Source: Avena insularis
Lineage: Eukaryota > Streptophyta > Magnoliopsida > Poales > Poaceae
DNA: 64,000 nt
NCBI GenBank assembly: GCA_023614405.1
Contig: CM042697.1
Coordinates: 465,416,744-465,480,743, forward strand
Direction: 5' to 3'
This document shows positions 42,661 through 55,398 of this stretch, piece after piece. Below the pieces are notes generated by a model. That model searched no databases. It was not told the origin of the DNA and was given only the letters and a program-made list of their open reading frames with translations. The first letter of the stretch is position 1. Every line of letters starts with the position of its first letter. The position numbers were made by a program, and so were the translations under genes.

Positions 42661-43961
42661 ATGTTTCTACCCGTGATTCCGTTAAGTTTATTTCATGTTT
42701 CTTGCATGTTTCTTCTCCTAGGTCAAAGACTGTTTGCAGTGTGAATATTCGTGGATTTAAGTTCTATGAAAGTGAAATAAAACAATGTAGTTTTGTGGAT
42801 CTTCAAAAAATATTATTTAAAGTTTGAATTCTCTCTGTATGATGAGAAAATGTATGAAATATGGATCTTGTCAGTCTGGGATAAAACATGTATGAAACAT
42901 GGATCTTGTGTGAATCTTGTATGAAAAGTTATTGGTATTAATCTTGTCGAAATGTGGTAAAAGATAAAAAAAAGATGTTAAAAAACTATAATTTTTCATG
43001 TATGAATCTGTGATGAATTTTTTAGAAATTAAAATAAATATGCTAATTTCAGATATAAAACTATATTTTTAATGTATGAATCTGTGGTTTAAATTTTTAG
43101 ATTGGCTAATTAAATAAATAGTATCAAAATAAATATTATCAAATGAGTTTGTTGAAAGTTTTTGTCAAGTTCCATTTGAAAAATCAACTGTGAATAAAAA
43201 ACGAGAACATGAAAAACCTTAAAAGGAGAGGGGACGTTATGCAAATTTAAATGGACCTGAAAAAGGAGGTGGGAGGGGCAATCTATAAAACTGTTAGCAC
43301 GAATCTCCAACAAATCAACGTCAAAAATGATGCCGGGGCTCCAACTTGGGAAATGCATTGCCCGGATCCAACTTTACTAGCTTCGTTCAGAAGGAAGAAA
43401 TCTGAGGATATTATGTGAACTATAGATAAGCAAGAATCGGGCCATGGTGAGGGCGGCTATAGATTTTCCTTTGATGGACTCGACGAGGAGCCATCGGTAG
43501 CAGCGCTATGGCCGCTCTAGTGATCCAGGGCCCTAGCTAGCCGTTGGAATTCAATTACCTGATGAAATGAAAAATGGAATTCTATTTATTTTACTAGTAT
43601 ATACTGTGGATGGGTGTGGATGCCTCCTTCTATTTCTTTTCGTCGATCACAAGCTCCAAAAAAGAAAGCACAAAAGAAAAGGTTACCACGCTTATACAGA
43701 AAAAGGTACTCAAACTTCAAAGTGATAGCTTGGGAATTAGGGATGAAGAGAAGAAAAATAAGATAAAATAGCGCTTTGCTTTGGTACTTGGTACGTGTTC
43801 TTTGCTATTTCAAGGCTCGGTTTCGCACCACGATCGATCATTTGTGGTTCTAGCTAGTCCCACGTCGCTCTTTCTCTTAGGCATCCTCACCTCACATGCA
43901 TTCGCATGCTTTGGATTAGAATAAAGTCAAACCAATGGTAACTTTTTAGAGTGTGGCTGCT
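42661..43961. other. AT-rich stretch, no supported feature
   Basis: Many 'gtatgaaac/gaatcttgt' repeats continue to about 43100, then unique-looking sequence. No gene, rRNA, tRNA or terminal repeat recognised. Confidence 0.4.
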
Positions 43962-44149
43962 CATTACGGGAATAACTTTATACACCGACGAGGCCATATT
44001 CTATCTTGACGGCGAAATGTCGAGACCGTCGGCGCAGTTTGATGCACTAGTAGAAAACAAACCATCCGTTCGCGCCCCTCGCACCAACCGACTAATCTTT
44101 GTCGCGTCGTCGTTCGGAAAAACAGGGCGGAGGCATGCGTCCCGGTTAG

Positions 44150-44262
44150 TAACGGCATACGTCGGTTGAGCCAGCAACCGGGACTAAAGGTTTGGCCACA
44201 GCCACGTGGTGTGCCACACACCTTTAGTCCCGGTTGGTGGCTCCAACCGGGACATATGCTCC
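44150..44262. repeat. CACTA left subterminal inverted motifs
   Basis: 'caaccgggactaaagg' at 44174 and 'acctttagtcccggttgg' at 44219 are inverted. 'ccaaccgggac' follows. The same motif recurs at about 47155, 47730, 58790-58890 and 63140-63265. Such repeats are the usual binding sites of CACTA transposase accessory proteins. Confidence 0.75.
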
Positions 44263-44599
44263 CGCCCTCTATAAATGCAACGCCCTAACCCCCTCTGCCT
44301 CCACTCTGTTTTTTCTCTTGGTGGAAGGTGTGAGGGGTGTGCTAGTTTTTTCTCCCCTATGCATGCATTCAAGGTGTTTGATAAAATGTTTGAGTGAATA
44401 ATCTCGTTCAATTTCTCATAGAACAAAAATATAGAAGGTGTCCGAGACGCACTTGAGCTTTCTCCTCTTTATTTCCCTCGATCGAGGTTAGCAATCTTAT
44501 CTTTTCTCTGTCATTGATACAATGCATGTGTCGATGTGAATTGGTCATTTCACTATTTATGATGTCCTGTTTTTTGATAAACTTACTTATATGATGCAG

Positions 44600-47026
44600 A
44601 TGAACGGTCAATGAATGTAGGTATGACGGCGTGTGGCAGTATATGAAAGGCGTGGATAAATTTATCGATGTGGCTACGGCAAACAAAGAGAATGGTTTTA
44701 TACGTTGTCCATGTGTTCAATGTCGGAACAATAAGGAGTACTCTTCCTCGAAAATCATTCGCGGCCACCTGATTATGAAAGGTTTCATGACCAACTATAA
44801 TTGCTGGACCAAGCACGAGAAAAGAGGGGTTATGATGGAAGATGGTGAAGAAGAAGATGATGATAACAACTATCATCATATGTTTCCTGAATACAGTGAT
44901 ACTGCAATGGAAGACAATGGAGAGGAAAGAGGAGAAGAACGGACATCAGATGAGCCGGCTGATGAACTTGGTAGGGTCATTTCTGATGCAAAGCGAGACC
45001 GAAATGTAAATGAGAAGTTGAAGTTAGAGGGCATGTTAGAAGATCACAAGAAATTGTTGTACCCAAATTGTGAAGATGGCAACACAAAGGTTTGCACCAC
45101 ATGGAATTGTTGCGATGGAAGGCAGAGTGTGGTCTAACTGACTCCTCATTTGAAAAGATGCTGAAAATAATGAAGCCGAAGTTTCCAAAACATAACGAAC
45201 TTCCCGAGAGTACCTACGAAGCAAAGAAGACTCTCTGTCCTCTAGGATTAGATGTGCAAAAGATACATGCATGCATTAATGACTGCATCCTCTACCGTGG
45301 TTAGGAGTATGAGAATTTAGATAAATGCCCGGTATGCAATGCGTTGCGGTATAAGATCATATGAGATGACCCTGGTGATGTTGAGGGAGATCCCCTCCAG
45401 AAGATCAATCGACGTGATGCACGTGACGAAGAATCTTTGCGTGAACCTGCTAGGATTCCTAGGCATGTATGGGAAGACAAAAGATACACCAGAAGCACAG
45501 GAGGACCAACAAATTATGAAAGACCCAAAGAACATGCATACACATAACAAGACGGATAAAGGGCGTCACTTAAGTCGTGCCAGCTATGCTCTTACCAAAG
45601 CAGAGAAGAAAATCTTTTTTGAAGTCCTTTACAGTATCAAGGTGCCGTCGGGCTTCTCATCTAATATAAAGGGGATAATAAATATGGCAGAGAAAAAGTT
45701 CCAAAACCTGAAGTCTCATGACTGTCACGTGATTATGACGCAGTTGCTTCCGATTGCATTGAGGGGGCTTCTACCGAAAAATGTTCGAGTACCCATTGTG
45801 AAGTTGTGTGCATTCCTCAATGCAATATCTCAAAAGGTAATCAATCCAGATATTCTGCCAAGGTTACAGAAGGATGTGGTACAATGTCTTGTTAGTTTTG
45901 AATTGGTGTTCCCACCATCCTTCTTCAATATTATGACGCATCTCCTGGTTCACCTAGTGGAAGAGATTGCCATTCTCGGTCCGGTATTTCTGCACAATAT
46001 GTTCCCCTTTGAGAGGTTCATGGGAGTCTTAAAGAAATATGTTCATAACCGTGCTAGACCAGAAGGAAGCATCTCCAAGGGATATGGAACAGAGGAGGTC
46101 ATTGAGTTTTGTGTTGACTTTATTCCTGACCTTAAGCCGATTGGTGTTTCTGACTCACGGCATGAGGGAAGACTAAGTGGAAATGGCACGCTGGGAAAGA
46201 AAGCAATGATATGTAGGGACGGGGATTCTTTCACTAAAGCACACTACACAGTTCTACATAATTCCACCTTGGCAGCTCCGTATATCGAGGAACACAAGAA
46301 TATTGTACGCTCCAAAAACCCGGGAAGCCTGAATCATGGATTACAGATGAACACATGAAGTCTTTCGGTGGTTGGATGCAGACACATCTCTTGAATGACA
46401 CCACTGTTGGAGATCAGCTATACTTGTTGGCCGCGTCACCATCTTCTACTGTATTGAATTTCCAAGGGTACGAAATAAATGGGAATACATTCTACACGAT
46501 CGCCCAAGATAAAAAGAGCACCAACCAAAATAGTGGTGTCCGCTTTGATGCAATAGACGAGAATGGACAAAAGGACACATAGTATGGTTACATAGAGGAG
46601 ATATAGGAACTAGACTATGGAGTATCTTTTAAGGTCCCTTTGTTTCGCTGCAAATGGGTCAACCTGAATGGGGAAGGGGTAAAGATAGACCAGTTGTACG
46701 GAATGACAACAGTGGATCTCAACAATCTTGGTTATAGAGATGAACCATTCGTCCTAGCCAATGATGTGTCTCAGGTTTTCTATGTGAAGGACATGTCCTC
46801 CAGACCGAAAAAAAGAAAAAATATGCAAACGAATACATCATATGATGAGCCAAAGCGTCACATAGTTCTTTTAGGGAAAAGAAACATCGTGGGAATCAAG
46901 GACAAGACAGACATGTTAGAAGATTAAAATAAGTTTGATAAAATTCTGCCCTTCACAGTGAAAACTGACCCAAGCATTCCGTTAAGTAAAGAAGATGTTC
47001 CATGGTTACGTCTGAAGCGATCATAA
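44600..47026 (+). pseudogene. CACTA TNP2-type transposase, DDE core deleted
   Basis: Starts at ATG 44600, after a possible intron end. It has the Transpos_assoc domain (YMKGVDKFIDVATANKENG, FIRCPCVQCRNNKEY), then an acidic stretch, then SSFEKMLKIMKPKFPKHNEL and DKCPVCNALRYKI. Directly after about 45405 it jumps to RRSIDVMHVTKNLCVNLLGF. The several-hundred-bp Transposase_21 catalytic core normally between these is absent. DUF4218 follows (HDCHVIMTQLLPIALRGLLP, FFNIMTHLLVHLVEEI, MFPFERFMGVLKKYVHNRAR), then DUF4216 (FKVPLFRCKWV, YGMTTVDLNNLGYRDEPFVL) and the usual end VPWLRLKRS at 47024. Frameshifts and stops occur at 45137, 46358, 46582 and 46927. It cannot transpose itself. Confidence 0.88.
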
Positions 47027-47305
47027 GGAAGGACATATGCCAAGAAGTTCATGCTCATATTATGTAACTCTAGTTCATGTCTTTCACGGTTTGTGGCTTG
47101 ACCGAAGGATATCTTTCACAGTTTGTGGCTTGACCGGGACTATATATAGGGGGGCCTTTAGTCCCGGTTTTGTAGTCTCAGTTTTTAATATTAATAAATG
47201 TCTTGAGTGTTAGTCCCGTTTTGTGGCTGGACCAGGACTATGAAGAAGTTGTCCCGATTCGTACTTACCATTAAGATCTGATCTCTAAACACGCGCGGTC
47301 ACATA

Positions 47306-47545
47306 TTAGGGAGTGCCTCTATGACCAGTTTCTTGGAGATGCCGGAGGACTGGGATCCGGCATCTCCTCAAACTGGTCAGTGGTGTCGCCTCTCGAAAAC
47401 CATCTTGCAGCTTGTAACTTCTCTAACTAGATCAATACACAGGAGCTAACTAATTTCACATATTAGAGTGCCTCTATGACTAGTTTCTCGGTGATGCCGG
47501 AGGACTGGGTTCGTCGGCATCTCCTGGAACCGGTCGTAGTGTCCC
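47306..47545. repeat. Direct repeat, period about 152 bp
   Basis: 'agtgcctctatgac' ... 'gatgccggaggactggg' ... 'ggcatctcct' occurs at 47313 and again at 47466. Confidence 0.7.
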
Positions 47546-47912
47546 TGCTCTAAAACCATCTTGGAGATGCCTCAAACTGGCTGGAGGACTGGACTCAAGG
47601 ATGCCTATTTATAGTACAAGCAGCTCGGCATAGTGTCGACACTTACGAAATAATGTCGACACTCACCCCTATTATTAGTGCCGATCAGTGTTTTTCCCGG
47701 TTGGTGTCTCCAACCGACTACTGATTCATCTTTAGTCCCGGTTGGTGACACCATCCGGAACAAGGTACACGCACGACATAATGTCGACACTCACCCCTAT
47801 CATTAGTGCCGCTGCCCAGCAATGGGCAAATCCCTCCGCGTGGTATTGACAATGAAAATCCTGTTTCAGAATGCTACCGTCGCATTTTTAGAACAATCCG
47901 AACAATGAAAAT

Positions 47913-48111
47913 CCTTCACAAAATGACCTATCATGTTCGAGGTTTCATGGCTTTAGGTCCAAATGACCGATTTATGTGCTGAATCACGGCATAGTTTGTG
48001 ATGGTGTGCCCATATTATGCAAGTGTGTGGACATTGGTATGGAGAACAATGTTGCAGGAGGAAGTTTTCCTTTTTGTCGCACGGAAAAGCCCTTTTCCAT
48101 TTTCCGAGCGC
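47913..48111 (+). repeat. Duplicated block, partner 57193-57392
   Basis: From 'ccttcacaaaatgacc' to 'ttttccattttccgagcgc', about 96% alike by eye to 57193-57392. Here one base is missing near 47973, breaking the frame that is open in the partner. Its right neighbour (48112-48328) instead resembles 63777-64000. Confidence 0.8.
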
Positions 48112-48514
48112 AAAAAACGGGTCGTTTTGTGAAGTAACCACCAAAATGCCGTTTCAGAATGCTACCGTCCCATTTTCCTAAAATACTAGACCACCTTACA
48201 TGGACTATCTCCCACCGGGACGTCTCAAACCTTTTCGTCCATCCCGGGTAAAAAGGACAAATGTCTGCCGGCAGGAAGTGGGTCCGGTTTATACTACAGG
48301 TACATGATGTATCGCTCGTGATTTTTTGAAAAAATCATTTTTAGACTCGCAATATGTGGTTTCTTCAGAGATCCAATACAAGTTCTAACGATGCTCGTCC
48401 CCTATCTTCATGCACACCGGTTCGACCATAGTTAGAAATTCAGATAATTCAAAACAGGCATAATAAATTCAAAAAAAATCCGAACAATGAAAATCCTTCA
48501 CGTGGTGTCATATT

Positions 48515-50227
48515 TGTTGGAATTATGCCCTAGAGGCAATAATAAAGATGTTATTATTATAATTCTTGTTCATGATAAAGTTTATATTCCATGCTAGAAT
48601 TGTATTAAGCGGAAACTTTAATACTTGTGTGGTTTGTGAACAACACCGTGTCCCTAGTACGCCTCTATGGACTAGCTCATTGATCAATGATGGTTAAGGT
48701 TTCCTAACCATAGACATGAGTTGTCAATTGATAATGAGATCATATCATTGGAGAATGATATGGTGGATAGACCCAAACTAAGCGAAGCAATTAGATCGTG
48801 TCATCGTGTTCGTCTTTGCGAAGTTTTTCTTATGTCAAATATTGTATTCCTTATACCATGAGATAATACAACTCCCTGGTATCGGAAGAAAGCTTTGAGG
48901 TCATCAAACGTCATCCTATGAGAGGGTGATCATAAAGGTGTCTCTCAGGTGATCGGAAAGTATCTGTTGGGTTGTATGTATCGAGATGGGATTTGTCCCT
49001 CCCAAGTGGGAGAGATATACTTCGGGCCCACTCGGTAATCGATATCAACACCGCTTGCAAGCATGTGATTAAGGAGTTGATCACGAAGTGATATCGGATT
49101 ACGGAACGAGTAAAGTACTTGCTGTGAACGAGATTGAACTAGGTATGACGATACCGACGATCGAATCTCGGGCAAATAAAATATCGCGAGACGAAGGGAA
49201 TATATATATGGGATTGATTGAATCCTGGCATCGTGGTTCATCCGATATGATCATCGATGAATGTGTGGGAGTCAATATGGGTGCCTGCACTGTTGATTAT
49301 TGATAGAAGATCATGTCTGCATATTCTCGAACCCGCAGGGTCACACACTTAACGTGTCTCGACGCTAGGATAGATTGGATAATTGGTTTATGAATTTTTG
49401 TTCGGAGTCTCGGATGGGATCCGGGACATCACGAGAGGTTCTGGAATGGTCCGGAGAATAAGATTCATATAAGGCAGTGCAGTTTTTGGAGTTCGGAATA
49501 GTTCCGGGTTAATCGGTATTGTACCGGAAGCTTCTAGAACCTTCCGGAAGGGGGCCAACGTGGTCCCACCTTCCGGGAGGGGGCATGGGCCTATGAAGGA
49601 GTGTCCTGGCCGCATTGGGCTAGGGACACAAGGCCCCATAGGGCCCAGCCGATCCTAGAGAGTTTAAATCGTTTAAACTAGAGATAAGATAAGATAGGAT
49701 TTCTAGATAAGGGAGAGTTTAAATTGTTTAAACTGGAGATAGGATTGGTGGAGAGGATAGCGCTGGCCGCACACCACCTCTATATATAGAGGGCTGGTGC
49801 GCCTCTCACACACCCTTACACCTTCCTCCAAGCCCTAGTAGCCTGCCGCCTCCTCTCCCTCCCGATTGTTTGTGGCGAAGCCCTCGCGTAAATTCTCCAC
49901 CATATACACCACGCCGTCGTGCTGTAGATCCAATCCATCTCTCCACCCTACTTGCTGGTCCGAGGAAGGAGGAGACGTCGAGGTGCTGCACGTGTGCATC
50001 TCACGGAGGCACCGCCACTTGTGGTGCTAGATCGGATCGGATCGCGAGGAGGAGAAGCGAGTACGACTACATCACCCACGTTCCATTTAATGTTCCAATG
50101 CGAATCTTCAAGGGTATGAAGATCTAATCCAATCTCTCGTTGTTTGCATCTCCTAGATTAGATCTTGGCTTTTCCCTCTGTTCGCTTCCGTAGAAAATTT
50201 TGATTTACTATGCTGCGAAACCCTTCA
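48515..50227 (+). repeat. 5' LTR of Copia 2
   Basis: Starts TGTTGGAATTATGCCC and ends GAAACCCTTCA. TATA box at 49781-49790 (tatatataga). Confidence 0.94.
49781..49790 (+). promoter_or_regulatory. Copia 2 LTR TATA box
   Basis: ctctatatatagaggg in the LTR, conserved at 56670-56680 in the partner LTR. Confidence 0.6.
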
Positions 50228-50228
50228 G

Positions 50229-50240
50229 TGGTATCAGAGC
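50229..50240 (+). other. Copia 2 primer-binding site
   Basis: TGGTATCAGAGC one base after the LTR, complementary to the 3' end of initiator tRNA-Met. Confidence 0.88.
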
Positions 50241-51445
50241 TAGATCTATGCGTAGATGTGATTAACGAGTAGAACGCAACATGGTTGTTGCGGGCGTTGA
50301 TGTTTTATGTTGCAAGCCTCTTGTTTGTGTTCTTCTTATGACGCGGGATAGTGAGATTGAAGCGGTCCAGGCCAACCTTACGCGACGTCGTCATGAGACC
50401 GGCTTCGCACTTGACGTGTGGCTTGTACCACACATGCGGCTGGTGGATGTCAGTTTCTCTCACTATAGTTGTCATGGGATTAACACCGGAGTTTGGCAAC
50501 CATAATATCACCGTTGTGGCTTTCCGTAGGTAAGAATCGTTCTTAGCATCTACTCCCATAAGCCACGTAAAACATGCAACAACAAAGTAGAGGCGTCTAA
50601 CTTGTTTTTGCAGGGAGTGTTTTCTGTGATATGGTATGGCCCAAGATGTGATGTGTATATTTTATGCGATGATCATGTTTTGTAATGTTTCACGACTTGC
50701 ATGTCGATGAGTACACAACCGGCAGGAGCCATATGGTTGTCTTTATAATTGTGTATGACCTGCGAGTCAACTTCTTATACGCCATGTAATAGCTTTACTT
50801 TATCGCTAAGTAGTTAGCACTAGTTGTAGTTGCTATTCGTGGTGGAGGCAATCATGGTGAAGTGATGGAGATCATGCCGGAACGCACAAGATGGAGATCA
50901 TTGAAGATTGGCTATACCATGTCACATAAAGTTATATGCATGTGATGTTTATCCTTTTATGTATCTTATTATGCTTAGATCGCGACGGTAGCATTATAAG
51001 ATGATTCCTCACTTAAAGATCAAGATAAAAACTGTGTTCTCCCTAAGTATGCACCGTTGCGAAAGTTCGTCGTGTCCAAGCATCACGTGATGATCGGGTG
51101 CTATAGACTCTACGCTCACATACAACGGGTGCAAGCCAGTTTTGCACACGCGGAAATACTTGGGTCTAACTTGAAGAGCCTAGCATGTACAGACATGGCC
51201 TCGGAACACAAGAACCGAAAGGTTAAGCATGAGTCATATGAATGATATGATCGACACTTCGTTGTCCACCATTGAAACCACATCTCTTCTCGTGATGATC
51301 GGATTAGGTGTGGTGAATTTGGATCGTGTTCACTAAACAACTTGAGGGATGTTGAATTTAGTGGGAGTTCATCTAGTAATTTGATTAAGTTGAACTATTT
51401 ATCATGAACATAGTCTAAATTGTACTTTCAAATACTGTAGATCCA
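50241..51445 (+). other. Copia 2 untranslated leader
   Basis: About 1.2 kb between primer site and gag, with no supported ORF, as in BARE1-type elements. Confidence 0.7.
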
Positions 51446-52129
51446 ATGGCCAAGTCCAACTTCAACTTCAACGTTTTTGCTGAGAAAGAAAAGCTTAGAA
51501 ACAATGGGTCTAACTTCACCAACTGGTTCCGCAATCTAAGAATCATTCTGTCTGGTGGACAAAAGGACTATGTCCTTGAGAAAGCGTTAGGTAACCCCCA
51601 CCTACTTACTACCGCTGATGAGAAAGCTGTCTATCGGCGCAAGAAAGATGATTATGGTGTGATTAAGAGCACCATGTTGTTTGCTATGGAACCGTAACTT
51701 CAAAATCGTTTTGAAAACTATCCGGCCCTTTGAGATTCTCGAAGAGTTGAAAACCATGTTTTGACTCAGCCCGTTCCAGAGATATGAGATCTCCGAGAAG
51801 TTCTTTAACTGCAAGATGGAGGAAGGGAGTTCCGTTAGTGAGCACGCCATTAAGATGTCGGGCTACACTCAACGCCTTGAGCAAGCTGGATCGCAAGATT
51901 CCAGAGGAGCTCAAGATTGATGTGGTTCGCAATCACTCCCTCCGCTACAAAAGTTTTGTAGTGACTCACAATCAGATTGGTTCCATCGATATGATCACCG
52001 AGCTCTTCGCAAAGTGAAGGCTGCGGAGGTGGACATCAAGAAGGATAATCATGTGTTGATGGTCAACAAGCTCTCCTTTAAGAAAGGTAAAGGTGCAAAG
52101 AAGCCCTTCAAGAAAGGCGGCTAAGCGCG
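51446..52129 (+). pseudogene. Copia 2 gag
   Basis: Starts MAKSNFNFNVFAEKEKLRNN and carries the UBN2-type gag (SNFTNWFRNLRIILSGGQKD, KSTMLFAMEP). A frameshift/stop at 51695 follows, and further frame changes to 52017; the conserved KMEEGSSVSEHAIKMSGYTQ is legible at 51815-51875. The zinc knuckle belongs to the next frame (52171). Confidence 0.85.
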
Positions 52130-53239
52130 TTGCCCTACGAGAAGAAGCTCAAGTCTGGTCCCAAGCCAGACACTGAGTGCTTCTATTGCAAGGACAAGGG
52201 TCACTGGAAGCGCAACTGTCCGAAGTACTTAGCGGACAAGAAGGCTAGCACCATCAAAGGTATATTTGATATACATGTTATTGATGTTTTCCTTACTAGC
52301 CCTCGTTGTAGTGCCTGGGTATTTGATACTGGTTCAGTTGCTAATATTTGTAACTCGAAACAGGAGCTGCGGAATAGACGGCGGCTTGCGAGGGATGAGG
52401 TGACGATGCGCGTTGGCAACGGATCAAGAGTTGATGTGATGGCCGTCGGCACGCTCTCCTTAGTTTTACCTTCGGGATTAGTTTTAAACCTTAATAAATG
52501 TTATTATGTGCCTGCGTTGAGCATGAACATTATTTCTGGATCGTGTTTATTGCAAGACGGTTATTCATTTAAATCGGAGAATAATGGTTGTTCTATTTAT
52601 ATGAGTAACATCTTTTATGGTCATGCACCTCTTGTGAGTGGTTTATTTCTTCTAAATCTCGAAAGGGATGAAACACACATCCATAACATTGAGGCTAAGA
52701 GATGCAAAGTAGATAGTGATAATACTACTTATTTGTGGCAATCGCTGCTAGGTCATATTGGTGTAAAGCGCATGAAGAAACTCCATTCTGATGGACTTTT
52801 GGAGTCTCTTGATTTTGAATCATTTGACACATGCGAACCATGCCTCATGGGCAAGATGATCAAAACCCCGTTCTCCGGAATAATGGAGCGAGCAACGGAC
52901 TTGTTGGAAATCATACATACCGATGTATGCGGACCGATGAGTGTTTCGACGCGCGGTGGATATCGCTATTTTCTCACTTTTACCGATGATTTAAGTAGAT
53001 ATGGGTATATCTATTTAATGAAACATAAATCTGAAACGTTTGAAAAGTTCAAAGAATTTCAGAATGAAGTGGAGAACCATCGTAACAGAAAGATTAAGTT
53101 TCTACGATCCGATCGTGGGGGCGAATATTTGAGTTATGATTTTCTCACGCATCTCAAAGCAAGTGGAATCGTTTCACAACTCACGCCACCGGAACACCAC
53201 AGTATAATGGTGTGTCTGAACGGAATCGAACCCTATTAG
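52130..53239 (+). pseudogene. Copia 2 zinc knuckle, protease and integrase core
   Basis: Open for 369 codons. CFYCKDKGHWKRNC (intact CCHC), protease AWVFDTGSVANICNSK, pre-integrase LLGHIGVKRMKKLHSDG and CEPCLMGKM, integrase core EIIHTDVCGPMSVSTRGG and KFLRSDRGGEYLSYDF (two Asp). It shifts frame near 53190, just before NGVSERN with the third residue. Confidence 0.88.
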
Positions 53240-53745
53240 ATATGGTCCGATCGATGATGTCTCTTACTGATTTGCCGTTATCATTTTGGGGTTATGCATT
53301 AGAAACCGCTGCATTCACTTTAAATAGGGCTCCATCTAAATCCGTTGAGACGACACCGTATGAACTGTGGTTTGGTGCTAAACCTAAGTTGTCGTTTCTT
53401 AAAGTTTGGGGATGCGAATCATACGTCAAGAAATTGATGCCTGAAAAGCTCGAAACCAAAGCGGAGAAATGCGTCTTCATAGGATACCCTAAGGAAACTA
53501 TTGGGTATACCTTCTATCACAGAACCAAGGCAAAGTGTTTATCGCAAAGAACGGTTCCTTTCTTGAGAAGGAGTTTCTCTCGAAAGAAGTGAGTGGGAGG
53601 AAAGTAGAGCTAGACGAGGTTGTTGAACCTTCTCTTGAATTGGAGAGTAGCGCAACACCTGAAATTGTTCCAGTGCCGCCTGCGCCAACAATAGAGGAAG
53701 CTAATGACAAGGATCATGAAGCTTCGGACGATCTTTGCTCTTGAA
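53212..53745 (+). pseudogene. Copia 2 integrase C-terminal part
   Basis: MSERNRTLLDMVRSMMSLTD, LPLSFWGYALETAAFTLNRA, TTPYELWFGAKPKLSFLKVW and VFIGYPKETIGYTFYH. A frameshift near 53540 leads to the acidic linker (53535-53745). Confidence 0.82.
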
Positions 53746-54640
53746 CGTCGCAGGTCGACAAGGTCGCGTGCCCCTCCTGAGTGGTACGGCAACCCTGTCT
53801 TGACTGTCTTGTTAGTAGAAGACAGCGAACCTACGAACTATGAGGAAGCGATGATGAGCCCAGACTCTGAGAAATGGCTAGAAGCCATGAAATCCGAATT
53901 GGGATCCATGAGCGAAAACCAAGTATGGACTTTGGTGGACCCTCCTAGCGACCGAAAGTCCGTTGAGTGCAAATGGATCTTCAAGAAGAAAACAGACGCG
54001 GATGGTAATGTTACCGTCTATAAAGCACGGCTTGTTGCGAAAGGTTTTCGACAAGTTCAAGGTGTTGACTACGATGAGACTTTCTCCCGTAGCGATGTTT
54101 AAGTCCATTCGGATTTTATTAGCAATTGCTGCGTTTCATGATTATGAGATATGGCAAATGGATGTCAAGACTGCTTTCCTCAATGACAACATTGATGAAG
54201 AGTTGTATATGATGCAACCCGAAGGTTTTTTCGATCCTAAGGATGCTGATAAAGTATGCAAACTTCAGCGTTCCATTTATGGATCAAGCAAGCATCTCGG
54301 AGTTGGAACCTTCGTTTGATCAAGTGATCAAGAGCTTTGGATTTGTTCCAAATTGCTAAGCTTGCATCTACAAGAAAGTGAGTAGGAGCTCGGTGGCGTT
54401 TACGGTACTATATGTGGATGACATATTGATTATTGGAAATGACATCAACATGCTTAACGATGTGAAGAGTTATTTGAACAAGTGTTTTCAATGAAAGACC
54501 TAGGTGAAGTCTTATATATTGGGCATCAAAATCTATAGAGATAGACAAAGACGCTGATAGCTTTAAGCCAAAGTACATACCTAGACAAAGTTCAAAAGGT
54601 TCGAATGGATAAGGCATTGAAAGGTTCAAGGCCTATGTTG
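53704..54640 (+). pseudogene. Copia 2 reverse transcriptase
   Basis: YEEAMMSPDSEKWLEAMKSE, KTDADGNVTVYKARLVAKGF, then after a frame change EIWQMDVKTAFLNDNIDEEL (motif A), KVCKLQRSIYG, and at about 54404 VLYVDDILIIGND with both Asp intact. Several small deletions follow to about 54640, for example in the KFKMEDSKKG-equivalent region. It is not translatable as one frame. Confidence 0.85.
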
Positions 54641-54699
54641 TCGTAAGATATTGAGCAAGGCTCGATGTCCAGCTACGGTAAATGATAGGGAAGCTATGA

Positions 54700-55377
54700 G
54701 CAAAGTGCCTTATGCCTCGCCATAGGTTCCATCATGTATGCCATGTTGTGTACTAGACCGGATGTGTCCAATGCTCTTAGTTTGACGAGCAGATATCAAA
54801 GTGATCCAGAGTGGAACATGGACAGCCGTGAAGAACATCCTAAGGTACCTAAATAGGACTAAAGAAATGTTCTTAGTCTATGGGGTGATGAACATTTCGT
54901 CAGTAAAGGTTACGTCGATGCTAGTTTCGACACCGACAAGGATGATTGTAAATCTCGAACGGGATACGTATATTTTGAATGGAGGAGCTGTGAGTGGAGA
55001 AGCTGCAAGCAAAGCGTGATCGCGGGATCTACAGAGAAGCGGAATACATGGCTGCCGCAGCGTCAAGTGAAGGAGTTTGGATCAGGAACTTCATCACTGA
55101 GCTTGGCGTGGTTCCAAGTGCATTGGACCCACTGGAGATATTGTGTGACAACACTGGCGCCATAGCACTCACTAAGGAACCAAGATATCATCCAAAGACC
55201 AAGCATATCAACCGCAAGTTTCATATAATTCGAGATTATATAGCAGATGGAGATCTGAAGATTAGCAAAGTACATACAGATCTGAATGTCGCAGATCCAT
55301 TGACTAAACCTCTTCCACGTGTAAAACATGATCAAGGCACCTCGATTGCCATGGGTGTGAGATTGTTGCGGATGTAA
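54700..55377 (+). pseudogene. Copia 2 RNase H
   Basis: The start is decayed (RPDVSNALSL, RYLNRTKEMFLVYG). The end is open at 54994-55377: REAEYMAAAASSEGVWIRNF, LEILCDNTGAIALTKEPRYH, TDLNVADPLTKPLPRVKHDQ, with a stop 34 bp before the LTR. Confidence 0.85.
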
Positions 55378-55398
55378 ACTAGATTATTGACTCTAGTG

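Larger units (their letters stand above)
47027..48509. other. CACTA interior without genes, repeat-rich
   Basis: Contains 'ccgggactatatata' and other subterminal-type motifs (47130-47170, 47690-47760), the direct repeat 47306-47545, a 'gtcgacactcacccctat' unit at 47655 and 47780, and the duplicated block 47913-48111. No ORF is supportable. Confidence 0.6.

Noticed and set aside
43562..43962. Helitron 3' end
   Set aside because: CTAG-type tetramers occur, but no paired 5' TC end, no terminal hairpin in the right place and no Rep/helicase sequence.
50229..50240. tRNA gene fragment (Met)
   Set aside because: The match to initiator tRNA is only the 12-base primer-binding site next to an LTR. 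No cloverleaf is present. The same holds for 21845-21856 and 36591-36603.
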